This document shows positions 52,413 through 62,001 of a stretch of DNA of 64,000 nt, one piece after another. The notes under the pieces are model-generated. The model was not told the origin of the DNA. It saw only the letters and a program-made list of their open reading frames with translations, and made no database searches. Positions within the stretch are counted from its first letter, which is position 1. Each line of letters opens with the position of its first letter. Source of the stretch: Chitinophaga tropicalis (GTDB lineage Bacteria; Bacteroidota; Bacteroidia; Chitinophagales; Chitinophagaceae); NCBI RefSeq assembly GCF_009758205.1, contig NZ_WRXN01000008.1, positions 186,001-250,000 of the forward strand, written 5' to 3'. The translations under genes and the position numbers were made by a program.

Positions 52413-54311
52413 TTAGTTGTTCTGCTTTTTGTCTGTATTCCGCAGACTAGTCTTTTCTCGTAAAATGATTGCCTGTCCGGCTTTAGCGCGGATATTTACA
52501 GGAAACATATTTCCTTTATGCACTACCTCTGTACGTTTATGAATCCCACCACTGTCATCATCTTCATAAATAGTTGCTTCATAAGTTATTGAGGGGGGCA
52601 AAAAACCCATTTTCAATTCGGTTACCCAGCTTTCAAATCCTGAAACACATCCAATATACCATGTATCTCCGTGTCTACGCGCTACTGCGATGTTCTTTCC
52701 GATCCCGCCGGCCAGATAGTAACTTTCATTCCATACCGTTGGCAAACAGCTAAAAAACTCTATTTCTTCTTCATTTGTATAGTCAATGGGCTGACCATAC
52801 CAGAATATTGCCTGCAAGGGACTGTAATATACTACTGCCAAGGATAGTTGCTGGACCTTACTTACCTTGATATTCTTACTGAAACTATTCCTGGAATTGG
52901 GAAAACAGTATGTAAAATCAGCCGCTCCAGCCAGGAATCGGGTAAACGGAAGTACCGTATTGTGGAAGGCATCAGGGCTGTTCTCATCTCCCCTGACACC
53001 CTCCTGTGTAAGTAAAGCAGGGTAAGTCCTGCTTAACCCTGTGGGTTTATAGTTATCATGAATATTAAGTACAAATCCATATTCATTTACTTTCTGAATG
53101 GCATTATTCAGCCAGATAATCCCGTTCTGCGTAAGACCATCTACAAAACCGAATTTCAAGCCTGCAACACCCCAGTTTTTATATAAGGGTAAAATGGTAT
53201 CGAGCTTCTCCTTCAGCCCTACATAGTTTACATACAGTATAACCCCAATCCCTTTTTCTTTACCATAAGTAATCACCCTTGGCATATCAATGGCAGGTAT
53301 TACCTGTGTAGGATCCGAAGAACTGTAAAATTCTGCGCCATACCAGCCGGCGTCATACATGATGTATTGAAAATGATGTCTGGCAGCAAAATCAATACAA
53401 TCCAGGCCACTTTGAGTATTCAATTGTGCCCTGATCAGTTTTCCTGGCTTAATGGCGGGAGAAACGGGGCGATTTGAAGCCGGACTTAATCTCAATCCAA
53501 GATCGCTGAAATCATGCAGGCCGATAGCCGTTTTTGAAACGCTGATACTCCGCCAGGGTGTTAACCATTTTCCAGTAATGACAACTGTACTGTCTCTTAC
53601 ATATTCTATTATAAGACTGCTGTTCTCCTTGCCTCTTTTTAACTCAGCTTTAGTGAATTGGTTATTATCAGCCTCCCCAATGCTGATATATAATTCTCCG
53701 TTTGTGAGTGTGGCTGGTAAATCACAGTTCTTGTTTAGTGTATCTATGTCTGTTGGAGTAAACACAGATTCCTGATTATATTGGAACAGGGTATAATTTC
53801 CTGCTAGCTGGAAAGTTGTAGCTTCATTTATAAACCTGAAAGGCGATTCAATTGCTTTCTGCAACAAATAACGGAAAGCCACGCTTCGGTTAAATGCTCT
53901 CACTACGATACCATAGTGCAACTCTTGCCTTGTACATTGAACTATTAATTCGTTATAATTATTTTTAATAGAGTCGCATTCTCCAAATAGCCATGCAAAC
54001 GTTTCCTTGTGTGCGACTTTCTTTATTCCCGTAATGAAGTTTTTATCCTGTTTTTTTCTGCTGGCGGTAACAATACCCAATTCAGACCAGTCAATAATCT
54101 TACGACCATTGTATGACATCCTATACTGCAATTGCCCATAACTGTCAGTTCGTATTTCAAATGAAGTTGATTTATCAGGCGACTGAACATTATAGGTCTT
54201 TCTTGTCTGACAGATTCCAGCCAAACCATAGATCAGGCACATGATCCATAAAGTTCCCATCCTTATCATATTGCTCATACTGCTGTTAATAAACACTAGG
54301 TGTATTTTCAT
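52413..54311 (-). CDS. Glycoside hydrolase family 97, nucleophile-position Gly type
   Basis: A 632-residue exported GH97. Signal peptide within 1-35 (start 54311, or 54278 at MSNMIRMGTLW), N-terminal beta-sandwich (about 38-275), TIM barrel (about 295-540) and C-terminal beta domain. Blocks are LKFGFVDGLTQNGIIW, HDNYKPTGLSRTYPALLTQE and PFTRFLAGAADFTYCFP. At the place where the other GH97 of this window has Asp390, this one has Gly388, and Asp419 sits in HDNY. Inverting SusB-like GH97 enzymes also have Gly there and use Glu bases, so the mechanism likely differs from its cousin. It is the last gene of the right-hand cluster, 15 bp after the GH43 pseudogene. Confidence 0.88.
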   Translation of the reverse strand: MKIHLVFINSSMSNMIRMGTLWIMCLIYGLAGICQTRKTYNVQSPDKSTSFEIRTDSYGQLQYRMSYNGRKIIDWSELGIVTASRKKQDKNFITGIKKVAHKETFAWLFGECDSIKNNYNELIVQCTRQELHYGIVVRAFNRSVAFRYLLQKAIESPFRFINEATTFQLAGNYTLFQYNQESVFTPTDIDTLNKNCDLPATLTNGELYISIGEADNNQFTKAELKRGKENSSLIIEYVRDSTVVITGKWLTPWRSISVSKTAIGLHDFSDLGLRLSPASNRPVSPAIKPGKLIRAQLNTQSGLDCIDFAARHHFQYIMYDAGWYGAEFYSSSDPTQVIPAIDMPRVITYGKEKGIGVILYVNYVGLKEKLDTILPLYKNWGVAGLKFGFVDGLTQNGIIWLNNAIQKVNEYGFVLNIHDNYKPTGLSRTYPALLTQEGVRGDENSPDAFHNTVLPFTRFLAGAADFTYCFPNSRNSFSKNIKVSKVQQLSLAVVYYSPLQAIFWYGQPIDYTNEEEIEFFSCLPTVWNESYYLAGGIGKNIAVARRHGDTWYIGCVSGFESWVTELKMGFLPPSITYEATIYEDDDSGGIHKRTEVVHKGNMFPVNIRAKAGQAIILREKTSLRNTDKKQNN

Positions 54312-54326
54312 ATTCCATCTGTAGCA

Positions 54327-54739
54327 TTAAGAACCCGAACTTATTTTACTCACTTCTCCGGTCCTGATGTTCAAGAACCAGGACTGCGGCTTCGGCAATA
54401 AAAGCTTCCCTCCGCCAATTTCCAGAGGCATCCATAAGTAACGGGAGTCCCATTGGGACTGAGGCTTCCATTGATCAGCCATAAAAATGACGGTGGTTGA
54501 TTTTGATCCCACCACCTTAATCATCATGGTAGATTGTGAATTATATTTATTACTGGCTGGTGGCGCAATATCTTTAAATTCTGACCATGGGCCAGCCCCC
54601 CATGTGCCTGGATATGATGGTCTTCATTATCGGGCCAGATCTCACCTGGCCTGACAGGCCGTTGTGCTCTAGCTGCATCCAAAACTACCAGGCTGGTGAT
54701 AATCATAAAGATTGAGCGAAATTTTTTCAATTTAATCAT
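54327..54739 (-). pseudogene. GH43 glycosidase pseudogene with internal deletion
   Basis: The ATG at 54739 starts a signal peptide and then RPVRPGEIWPDNEDHHIQAH, the normal beginning of a Bacteroidota GH43 enzyme (RPGEIWPD...HINAHGGG). At a six-base G run (54596-54601, read on the minus strand) the sequence jumps to AGPWSEFKDI in another frame, then YNSQSTMMIKVVGSKSTTV, FMADQWKP and SRYLWMPLEI, which is the normal C-terminal end of GH43. Around 230 or more residues of the catalytic five-bladed propeller between these points are missing, so two short frames remain (54524-54739 and 54327-54590). The intact ends and short junction point to a recent deletion. Neighbours on both sides are intact. 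Confidence 0.75.
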
Positions 54740-54828
54740 CCTCGTTCTTGTTTTATCTAAGTTTGATTTTTTCAGGAATAGTTTGACCCGACAGCGGCGT
54801 GTCAAACCGAAACAATATTCTTTGTTTA

Positions 54829-57800
54829 TTACTTAATTATTGTAAGCGGTATCGGATTTTCACCGTCTATGACAACCCAGTAAATACCTGCCGGCATTTG
54901 AACAGGAATCTGCAGCTCAATAACCCCTCCTTTATAATCACTTATTTTCCTGTTAAACACTGGCCGGCCCTGGCTGTCCATCAAACGGACTGTAAAAGTA
55001 TATCTGCTCGTTCCCGGCTTCATGCCCAGTCGGATGTAAAACATATTTTGCGCTGGATTAGGGTATACCCTAGGCATTGACGATTCCTTTGCCATAGTCA
55101 CAGGCGCTGCCTGCCGTGCCGCGTTAAGTCCTATTGAAGGTTCAACGCCATACAGCAGATTGCCTTTGTAGTAGACAGTTACCCGGCTATTTTCCGCCAG
55201 CGGGACAGAAGACAGGTAAGAATAATCATTCAACTGATTGAAAGCCGACCAATCCTGTTTTGTTATCCTATATTGTATATCCCCGGTATTGGACAGTGGA
55301 TAAAGTTTGCTATGACCTGATGTAAATGATAATTCAAGATAGATATCTGCACTGTCACTCATAATCCCTGGCTTCATAAATAGCCCGGTAACCTGCATAT
55401 CACCTGAAGCAACATAGTCCAACCAGTAATTGAGCGGAGCTTCTCCATCCCTGGTAAACCAGTATCTTACTTTCAGGTCATTATAATTCAGCGCCCGGTT
55501 ACCTTCATTCTGCAACCGCATTATTGAATTAATGGTGTTACTGCCAGATGATCTGCTTTCCGTAAATACCCGGACAGCTAATGCAGGGGGGACCTGCGAT
55601 GGTTCTATTCCCCATACCAGCACGCCATTACGGTAAACAGTAACTTGTTGATTAGCCGTATATGACGTAGCAGACAGGTAAGAATAATCATTCTCTTCGT
55701 CCAGGTCAGCCCAATTGCTATTGGCCAACCGGGATTGTATTTCCCCGGTATTACTTCCTGTCATCAACATACCGGCAGACGGTGTGAAAACATATTCCAT
55801 ATATCCAATGGCCTTTTGCCGTGCAGTCTGCGTTTCTACGTAACGGAGGGCAAGATTTCCTATGGGCAATTGAGCATAGTCAATCCATCCATTGATGGCA
55901 CCGTTAAAATTTTCAGGGGTAAGCCAATACCGAATGGTGATCTGCGATAGATCAACCGCTATGCTACCGTTGTTAATTAGTTTAAAATATGGTTTAACAG
56001 AATTGTTGGATAGATTACCAGCATCCCCATCTGCATAAAGCAGCGATATACCCAGATCACGCACATTCAACCGGCGTACAACCGGGATAGCAGCGTCATA
56101 TTTATCTGTACCTGGCTGACTGGCCGCGATATCAGCTGTACCCGGCTTCAACATATATAGTTTTCCATCTAAGATGCGTGCAACAGTTGTATCAGAACTT
56201 GAAAAAATTACCGGCAGTCCTGCGCTGGACCTGGCCTCGAGTGCAAAGGCAGTATCGCCAATCAACCTGGGGGCCAGGCTATCAAAAACAATCGACTGAC
56301 TATCAGGAGATGGTATAAGAGTGAAAGGAAAGCTTCCTGGGAACGGATCATTTGTACCTCCTCCAACAGCCAGGATCTTGCTGCTGTTTATATACCAATA
56401 GCCGTTCCCGGCACTCTGAGCCCTTTGAAGCGCGTAAGAAGTACCGTTATAATAAATATTCATAGTATTCCATTCTACATAATAATCGTTAATACTAAAC
56501 TGCGCCGATTCATTGATGAAATTCTTATAAGGCGTAACAGGCGCTGTGAGGCAAGTGATTTTGTAACGGTTATTACTTTCTTTGGCTATACGCCAGCGCT
56601 GCAGATTCCTGTTGACATTCTCCGATTCAAAAGATGGGGAATTGGTGGTGTTACCAGTCCAGAAAGTATTCAGCCCATATGGCTTTATATAATAAACACC
56701 ATCTGCCAGGTTATTTGTCTCAAAGAGGTAAGCGGATTTATACCTGTTGATAGCATTGGTAAGCATAGTAATATACCAGCCAGCCTCATTCACTGTAGTG
56801 GTAAGGCTATCGAAATTATGCTGCACAAATAGCACTGTATCATTTAACATATTGTTGACCGCTAAAGGATACTTACCTAATTCACCAGTGGCAGTAGTTA
56901 ACGTGGAATCTCTCCAGTTTATGGCTTCGGCCAGTTTTTTCCGCAGCGCTTCAAACAAATCCTGCAGTATAACGGGTTCAAAAATGTAAATCTGGTTATT
57001 CCCATCCGTCCAGTTATAAAGTGATACAGCAGCACCATCGGCAGCACCTCCGCCTTTTACTTCTGCGGCTTTTCCACTCTGTTTGCCAATAATATTGTAA
57101 GTTTCATCTCCACGGTCAAAAATCTTCCAAACCTGGCCTGTGTCGCTTGTGGAATAAGCTCTTTGTTCCAGGGCTGATCCATCAACAATAGAATCACCTG
57201 CAACATCCAATGCTTTGCCGCTTAACACATTGATTAATTTATATTCACCATTGCCCAGATGTGTAACGTTCCAATGCTGGTTTGCAGCAAATGTATAAGT
57301 ATTCTGTTCTATCAGGCCTCCGTCTGTAGTGACAGCGCCGCGTACACCTAATACTTTGCCACTATGCCTTGCAATAATTCTATACATGCCGTTAATGGGC
57401 ACAGATACATATGCCAGCCTGGGATTCGCAAAATCAACGGGAGAATCAATACTTTCACCAGCATCATTGACGGCACTTACTGCATAATAATAGGTCTGCC
57501 CATTCGCAACATTGTTATCAAAGAAACTATTCTGGTGAAGATTTCCTGCAATCGTTGTAAACGGGCCACCTGGTGAAGCAGATCTTTTGAGGTTATAGCC
57601 TGTTGCGCCAAATGAACTTAACCAGCGAACCTGTACCTGTCCATCTCCGCCGCAAGCATGTACTGAATAAGGTGCAGCAGGTTTTGTGACAGTTCCCCCG
57701 GATCCACCGGTCATACTTACATTGCTGAAAGTAGAAGTAATAGGTGTACTATTTGTACCCGAACTAACTACTAAACCTATATAAGCAGTACCGCTAAACC

Positions 57801-59460
57801 CAGGAAAACGACCTTCTGTTACTGCCGCCCAGCTGGCGCCATCCGGCGAATAATAAGTTGCTATCTTTTCACCTATACGTTCAATCTTCACCCAATATGG
57901 AACCTGGGGAATACCTCTGGATTGCTTTTCCCAATTTGCCCCTCCAAATACATCGGCCCAACCATGCATAAATCCCTCTCCTCTCTGCAGGGGAGTAATA
58001 GCCATCCAAACCCGTTGGGCGGCGTTGCCGGTCAGGTCAGAACGTATCATTACACCGGCTTTAGCAGCAGTTGAGGTACTACCTATACTTTCAACTTTTG
58101 CTATTATGCTGCAGTTGCCAGTTACCTCTTTGTAAACAAAGTGGAACGACTCGCTTCCATGTGTCCACATATCAAGGCCGCCACCAGTCACCGTCCATGT
58201 GTTATTATTGAAGCTACTACTACCAACCGGCGATGCGTCACCGATATCAAAGTCAGTAAGACCGGAGCCAGAAAGTGTGGCAGGAGGTATTACAATATTA
58301 CCAGGGGCAATAGATGCTGTAGAGCTGTCCAATGTTTTGTAAAACCATGTATCCGTTGCACCTATCCTGCTGCCATTGAACAATCGCTTGTTCACGTATG
58401 GCAACTGCATGCCTTTTCTTACCCCATACGCACCATTCAGTATCATAAACATCATTCTGCCTCCTCCCCAAATATCTGTCTGATCTGTCCAATATAATGC
58501 ATCGGTAGTACCATATGTAATATATCTTTGCGGCACACCTGAATTTTTCCGTGAAAAGTATTCGCCAGTGGCAAGCAGCCTGTTCTCATACTCAGAAAAA
58601 AGATCAATCCCCTGTTTCCATAGGACTTCAGCAGCAAAGGCATAACTTAAAATAGTTCCATTCGCATGCCCCTGGTCCCTCCCACTTTCACCTATCTGGC
58701 CATTGGGCAAGGTATTTGGGAAACCGGCAGAACCACTGTACCGGAACAGGTAGATAACCCGGTCTATTTTAGCATAGTCATCTGAAAATGCTGCTATTGC
58801 GGCACCAGATGCTATACTTAGCGCACCTTTATTGGCAGGCCCTAAGCCGATGATATGGCACCCTGAGGCTGGCCAGTAAATACTATTAAAGAAATTTTTT
58901 ACAGTAGCAGTGTTGGCAGTTGTCCAGCCACTCCACGTTCCTCTTAATATAGATGCTGCCCCCCCCCAGGCATAAGCATAATCTCCGAGATCAAGATTTG
59001 CTTCCACTCCAAGAAACTGGGTTTGTGTATTGGCCCAGGCCAGTAGAATATCCCTTGCTTTTATTGCATAAGCCTGATTGCCGGTAAAATACCACATCAA
59101 CGAAAGATTCCAGATGGCAATCATATCATTGCGCCATTGGTTCAGGTTAATATTAGGATTTCTCGAAACTGTGACAAAAGGGCCCTGCATTGTATAAGAA
59201 AGCGAAGAATGTCCATCCGCAACCAACTGATCATAAGCCTGCTTCCATGGATAGTCGCCGGCCTGGACATGCTTTTTAAGCGTGACCAGATCCGACGACG
59301 TAAGGGGTATTCCGGGGTGAACAAAAGCTGCTTGTGCATTAACGGCAGAATATCTAAGTAAAAAAAAAGTAGTAATTAAAAAGAGTTTTGCAAATGTCAG
59401 AAAAACTAAACGTCTGAGAACGTTTGTAGATTTACGAGGGTTGACGAACTGGTTAAGCAT
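54829..59460 (-). CDS. Giant secreted alginate-lyase-like protein with lectin, CBM3 and T9SS domains
   Basis: A 1543-residue protein: signal segment (about 20-43), alginate lyase superfamily alpha-toroid (about 45-370, including SGRDQGHANGTILSYAFAAE), concanavalin-like/DUF1349 domain (about 400-585), fibronectin type III (about 592-685), ricin B-like lectin (about 688-830), a helical segment (about 835-910), a second ricin-like region (about 915-1055), an Ig-like repeat (about 1060-1135), two CBM3-like modules (about 1140-1290 and 1300-1440, each with RYW and NDYSYLS) and a T9SS sorting domain (about 1470-1543, VYPNPAQNMFYIRL). It probably cleaves a uronate-containing polysaccharide at the surface while held by its binding modules. 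A nine-base G run interrupts codons 165-168. Confidence 0.82.
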   Translation of the reverse strand: MLNQFVNPRKSTNVLRRLVFLTFAKLFLITTFFLLRYSAVNAQAAFVHPGIPLTSSDLVTLKKHVQAGDYPWKQAYDQLVADGHSSLSYTMQGPFVTVSRNPNINLNQWRNDMIAIWNLSLMWYFTGNQAYAIKARDILLAWANTQTQFLGVEANLDLGDYAYAWGGAASILRGTWSGWTTANTATVKNFFNSIYWPASGCHIIGLGPANKGALSIASGAAIAAFSDDYAKIDRVIYLFRYSGSAGFPNTLPNGQIGESGRDQGHANGTILSYAFAAEVLWKQGIDLFSEYENRLLATGEYFSRKNSGVPQRYITYGTTDALYWTDQTDIWGGGRMMFMILNGAYGVRKGMQLPYVNKRLFNGSRIGATDTWFYKTLDSSTASIAPGNIVIPPATLSGSGLTDFDIGDASPVGSSSFNNNTWTVTGGGLDMWTHGSESFHFVYKEVTGNCSIIAKVESIGSTSTAAKAGVMIRSDLTGNAAQRVWMAITPLQRGEGFMHGWADVFGGANWEKQSRGIPQVPYWVKIERIGEKIATYYSPDGASWAAVTEGRFPGFSGTAYIGLVVSSGTNSTPITSTFSNVSMTGGSGGTVTKPAAPYSVHACGGDGQVQVRWLSSFGATGYNLKRSASPGGPFTTIAGNLHQNSFFDNNVANGQTYYYAVSAVNDAGESIDSPVDFANPRLAYVSVPINGMYRIIARHSGKVLGVRGAVTTDGGLIEQNTYTFAANQHWNVTHLGNGEYKLINVLSGKALDVAGDSIVDGSALEQRAYSTSDTGQVWKIFDRGDETYNIIGKQSGKAAEVKGGGAADGAAVSLYNWTDGNNQIYIFEPVILQDLFEALRKKLAEAINWRDSTLTTATGELGKYPLAVNNMLNDTVLFVQHNFDSLTTTVNEAGWYITMLTNAINRYKSAYLFETNNLADGVYYIKPYGLNTFWTGNTTNSPSFESENVNRNLQRWRIAKESNNRYKITCLTAPVTPYKNFINESAQFSINDYYVEWNTMNIYYNGTSYALQRAQSAGNGYWYINSSKILAVGGGTNDPFPGSFPFTLIPSPDSQSIVFDSLAPRLIGDTAFALEARSSAGLPVIFSSSDTTVARILDGKLYMLKPGTADIAASQPGTDKYDAAIPVVRRLNVRDLGISLLYADGDAGNLSNNSVKPYFKLINNGSIAVDLSQITIRYWLTPENFNGAINGWIDYAQLPIGNLALRYVETQTARQKAIGYMEYVFTPSAGMLMTGSNTGEIQSRLANSNWADLDEENDYSYLSATSYTANQQVTVYRNGVLVWGIEPSQVPPALAVRVFTESRSSGSNTINSIMRLQNEGNRALNYNDLKVRYWFTRDGEAPLNYWLDYVASGDMQVTGLFMKPGIMSDSADIYLELSFTSGHSKLYPLSNTGDIQYRITKQDWSAFNQLNDYSYLSSVPLAENSRVTVYYKGNLLYGVEPSIGLNAARQAAPVTMAKESSMPRVYPNPAQNMFYIRLGMKPGTSRYTFTVRLMDSQGRPVFNRKISDYKGGVIELQIPVQMPAGIYWVVIDGENPIPLTIIK
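58959..58967. repeat. Nine-base C/G homopolymer inside the alginate-lyase-like gene
   Basis: Nine consecutive C on the plus strand (G on the coding strand) encode the end of Trp165 through Gly-Gly to Ala168 in the N-terminal catalytic domain. In this sequence the frame is intact. A gain or loss of one base would truncate the protein after about 170 residues. Confidence 0.8.
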
Positions 59461-59513
59461 TTTACGTGTGTTTTAATTAACATGGAATTTGTATCTAGGA
59501 TCACTTTAAACTT

Positions 59514-61976
59514 TTACTCGCCAATTAACAGGTAGGATTTATTTCGTAATGTAGGGAAAGAGGTCAGATATCCTCCACTGCTCTTTACACTTGTCACAGG
59601 TATTCCCTTTATTTTTACAGGAATAGCGGTACGAACAGTACATTCTCCACCTTTATGAGATGTAATTGTAGCGTGCTTTAACCTGCTGTTCTCCCAGGCT
59701 ACAGCCACTTCAAAATTTCCCCGTGAGCGCAATCCGGAGACAGAACCATCCGGCCATGCAGAAGGTAATGCAGGTAATATGTCAAGAATATACCCCTGTG
59801 CTCCTGTGAGGTTCTTTTCATTACTTTGCAACAACATTTCTGTGATGCCTGAAACGGCGCCGAGATTGCCATCGATCTGAAATGGCGGATGAGCATCAAA
59901 CAGATTGGGATAAGTACCACCGGCATCCGCCATCACCGTTCTTGTTTCCTTTGTGTACCTTAGCTGACAGGACAACAGCCTATGAACATGATCACCGTCA
60001 CGTAACCTGGCCCAAAGGTTTTCTTTCCAGGCAATAGACCATCCCGTTCCGTTATCACCCCGTAGTTCAAGCGATTTTTTTACCGCTGCCGCTAATTCAG
60101 GAGTTCCCAGCATTGTAACCTGGTGCCCCGGATACAAGGGGAATAGATGGGACACATGTCTATGTCCTATATCATCAGAATTCAAATCCCAATCCTCATT
60201 CCATTCCATTAGCTGGCCGGCTTTACCGATTTTCAGGGGACTGATCTTATCCCTTGCCTGGATGAGTTTATTCCTGAAATCTTCATCAACTTTTAACACA
60301 GCGCAAGCATTTGCCACATTATCAAAAAGGTCCCATACTATTGCTTTTTCAATTGTGGCCCCCTGTGTAACATCACATTTCACCCCACTATTGGTAACAA
60401 AATGGTTTTCAGGAGAGGTAGAAGGTGATGTAACCCAGTAGCCTTCTTTATCCAGGACCATTGTAGCCAAGTAGAATTCTGCCGCTTCTTTTAATGTAGG
60501 ATATACCGACCGGAGATATGCTTTATCCAGGCTGAAGGTATAATGCTCCCAGAGATGCTGACAGGTCCATCCGCTGCCCCCGGAGAAAACACCCCAGGCT
60601 AATTTAGCCCCGGGGCTTGTCCACGCCCAGGCATTTGTGGTATAACCGAAATACCAACCTGGTGTTGAAGGCCCATAATATGTCCTTGCAGTTTTCCTAC
60701 CTGGTTCAACCAATGCACTGACCATGCGGATCATAGGTAAATGCATTTCCCCCAGGTTTGCCACCTCTGCCGGCCAGTAATTCATCTGAAAATTAATATT
60801 CGATTTATAATCGCATTTCCATGGCAGGTCCAGCCCATCTCCCCACAAACCTTGTGCATTTGAGGGCAGCGGGTTATCCGGACGACTTGAACTGATCAGC
60901 AGGTAACGTCCGTATTGATAAAAAAGAGAGGCAAAGGAAGGGTCTGATTTTCCTGCGCCATAAGATTTAAGCCTTTCATCAGTAGGTATAGGTACTACCG
61001 GGTTGTTACCGATGGTTAATCTTACCCTACGGAAATAGTGTTGATAGTCGCTGATATGCCTTTCTCTGAGACGTTCATAGGTTATACCTGCAGCGGCATC
61101 CATCCTGGCCTGAGCCAGGATATGCGGGTCAGGCCCTGCAAAACCTTTATGGTAATCCAGTACATACGATGTAGCAGCAGTAACCAGTAGCGTGGCCCCG
61201 TCAGCGTGTTCTACTATTATTTTATTGTCTTTTGTAGTCAGGATGCCACCTTTATTCAGCACGGTGAGCTGTACCTCGTAACGAAGCGTGCCGCCGGTGT
61301 TGCCTGTCATCACAAGCCTGTTCCTTCCTGCCATGAGCGTAATAGCCCTTTCAACACGGTCTAAAGTGATTTCGAAGGATAAGCCTCCTTTAACAGAGCT
61401 TTTGAGCTTCTGTACCATTACCTGGTCGGGAGCGCTTGAAAAAATCTCTCTGGAAAAATCACATCCTCCGGCGGTGAAGTTAACTCCGGCAATAGCCTTG
61501 TCGATATCCAGCCAACGGTTATAATTCGTTATTTGCCCGCCCGGCAGCAGGAAAGAGATATTAATATCGCCCAGTGTCTGATATGATGCGCTATAAGGGG
61601 CAGATGATGTAAAATACCGGCCAGTGAGGGCTTCTCCTGTTTTATAATCCCCCTTACTTAATGCTTCCCTGATAGAGTCCAGATGCTGATAAGCATCTTT
61701 ACGATCAACATCTGGCTGTGGGCCGCCTGACCATACTGTAATTTCATTTAATTGAAGACGTTCATTTTCAGGTTGTCCAAAAACCATGGCGCCAAAGCGG
61801 CCATTGCCAATAGGAAGCGCTTCTATCCAGGCATCTGCCGGTGTTTTATACCATAAAAGTAAATTACGGGGGAGAGCAGGCACTGCTCCTTTGATAAGGT
61901 CATTATTATGTGTCTGTCCTTTCAGGATGGTAGCAACACACAGACAGCATAATAAAGACCGGAGAAATAGTTTCAT
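59514..61976 (-). CDS. Glycoside hydrolase family 95 (alpha-L-fucosidase/alpha-galactosidase-like)
   Basis: An 820-residue exported enzyme (signal peptide about 1-20) with the GH95 layout: N-terminal beta-sandwich beginning LLWYKTPADAWIEALPIGNG, helical linker, alpha6/alpha6 barrel and C-terminal beta domain. Conserved GH95 blocks are NINFQMNYWPAEVANLGE (with the two Asn that activate water), GHRHVSHLFPLYPGHQ, GDNGTGWSIAWK and QIDGNLGAVSGITEML (catalytic Asp of the DGN motif). The family inverts alpha-1,2-L-fucose or alpha-L-galactose linkages. It lies 53 bp before the alginate-lyase-like gene and 25 bp after the GH2 gene, all on one strand, so it is in the same operon. Confidence 0.92.
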   Translation of the reverse strand: MKLFLRSLLCCLCVATILKGQTHNNDLIKGAVPALPRNLLLWYKTPADAWIEALPIGNGRFGAMVFGQPENERLQLNEITVWSGGPQPDVDRKDAYQHLDSIREALSKGDYKTGEALTGRYFTSSAPYSASYQTLGDINISFLLPGGQITNYNRWLDIDKAIAGVNFTAGGCDFSREIFSSAPDQVMVQKLKSSVKGGLSFEITLDRVERAITLMAGRNRLVMTGNTGGTLRYEVQLTVLNKGGILTTKDNKIIVEHADGATLLVTAATSYVLDYHKGFAGPDPHILAQARMDAAAGITYERLRERHISDYQHYFRRVRLTIGNNPVVPIPTDERLKSYGAGKSDPSFASLFYQYGRYLLISSSRPDNPLPSNAQGLWGDGLDLPWKCDYKSNINFQMNYWPAEVANLGEMHLPMIRMVSALVEPGRKTARTYYGPSTPGWYFGYTTNAWAWTSPGAKLAWGVFSGGSGWTCQHLWEHYTFSLDKAYLRSVYPTLKEAAEFYLATMVLDKEGYWVTSPSTSPENHFVTNSGVKCDVTQGATIEKAIVWDLFDNVANACAVLKVDEDFRNKLIQARDKISPLKIGKAGQLMEWNEDWDLNSDDIGHRHVSHLFPLYPGHQVTMLGTPELAAAVKKSLELRGDNGTGWSIAWKENLWARLRDGDHVHRLLSCQLRYTKETRTVMADAGGTYPNLFDAHPPFQIDGNLGAVSGITEMLLQSNEKNLTGAQGYILDILPALPSAWPDGSVSGLRSRGNFEVAVAWENSRLKHATITSHKGGECTVRTAIPVKIKGIPVTSVKSSGGYLTSFPTLRNKSYLLIGE

Positions 61977-62001
61977 ATTCTGATCTTAATGTGTTTTCTT
62001 T

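Noticed and set aside
54524..54805. Short frame that could be read as an independent small exported protein
   Set aside because: Its residues match the start of GH43 enzymes and the adjoining frame matches their end, so a deleted GH43 gene explains both better.
59408..59425. aaacgtctgagaacgttt palindrome near the start of the alginate-lyase-like gene
   Set aside because: It lies within coding sequence of the signal segment, occurs once, and does not match the LacI-type operators at 11565 and 11637.
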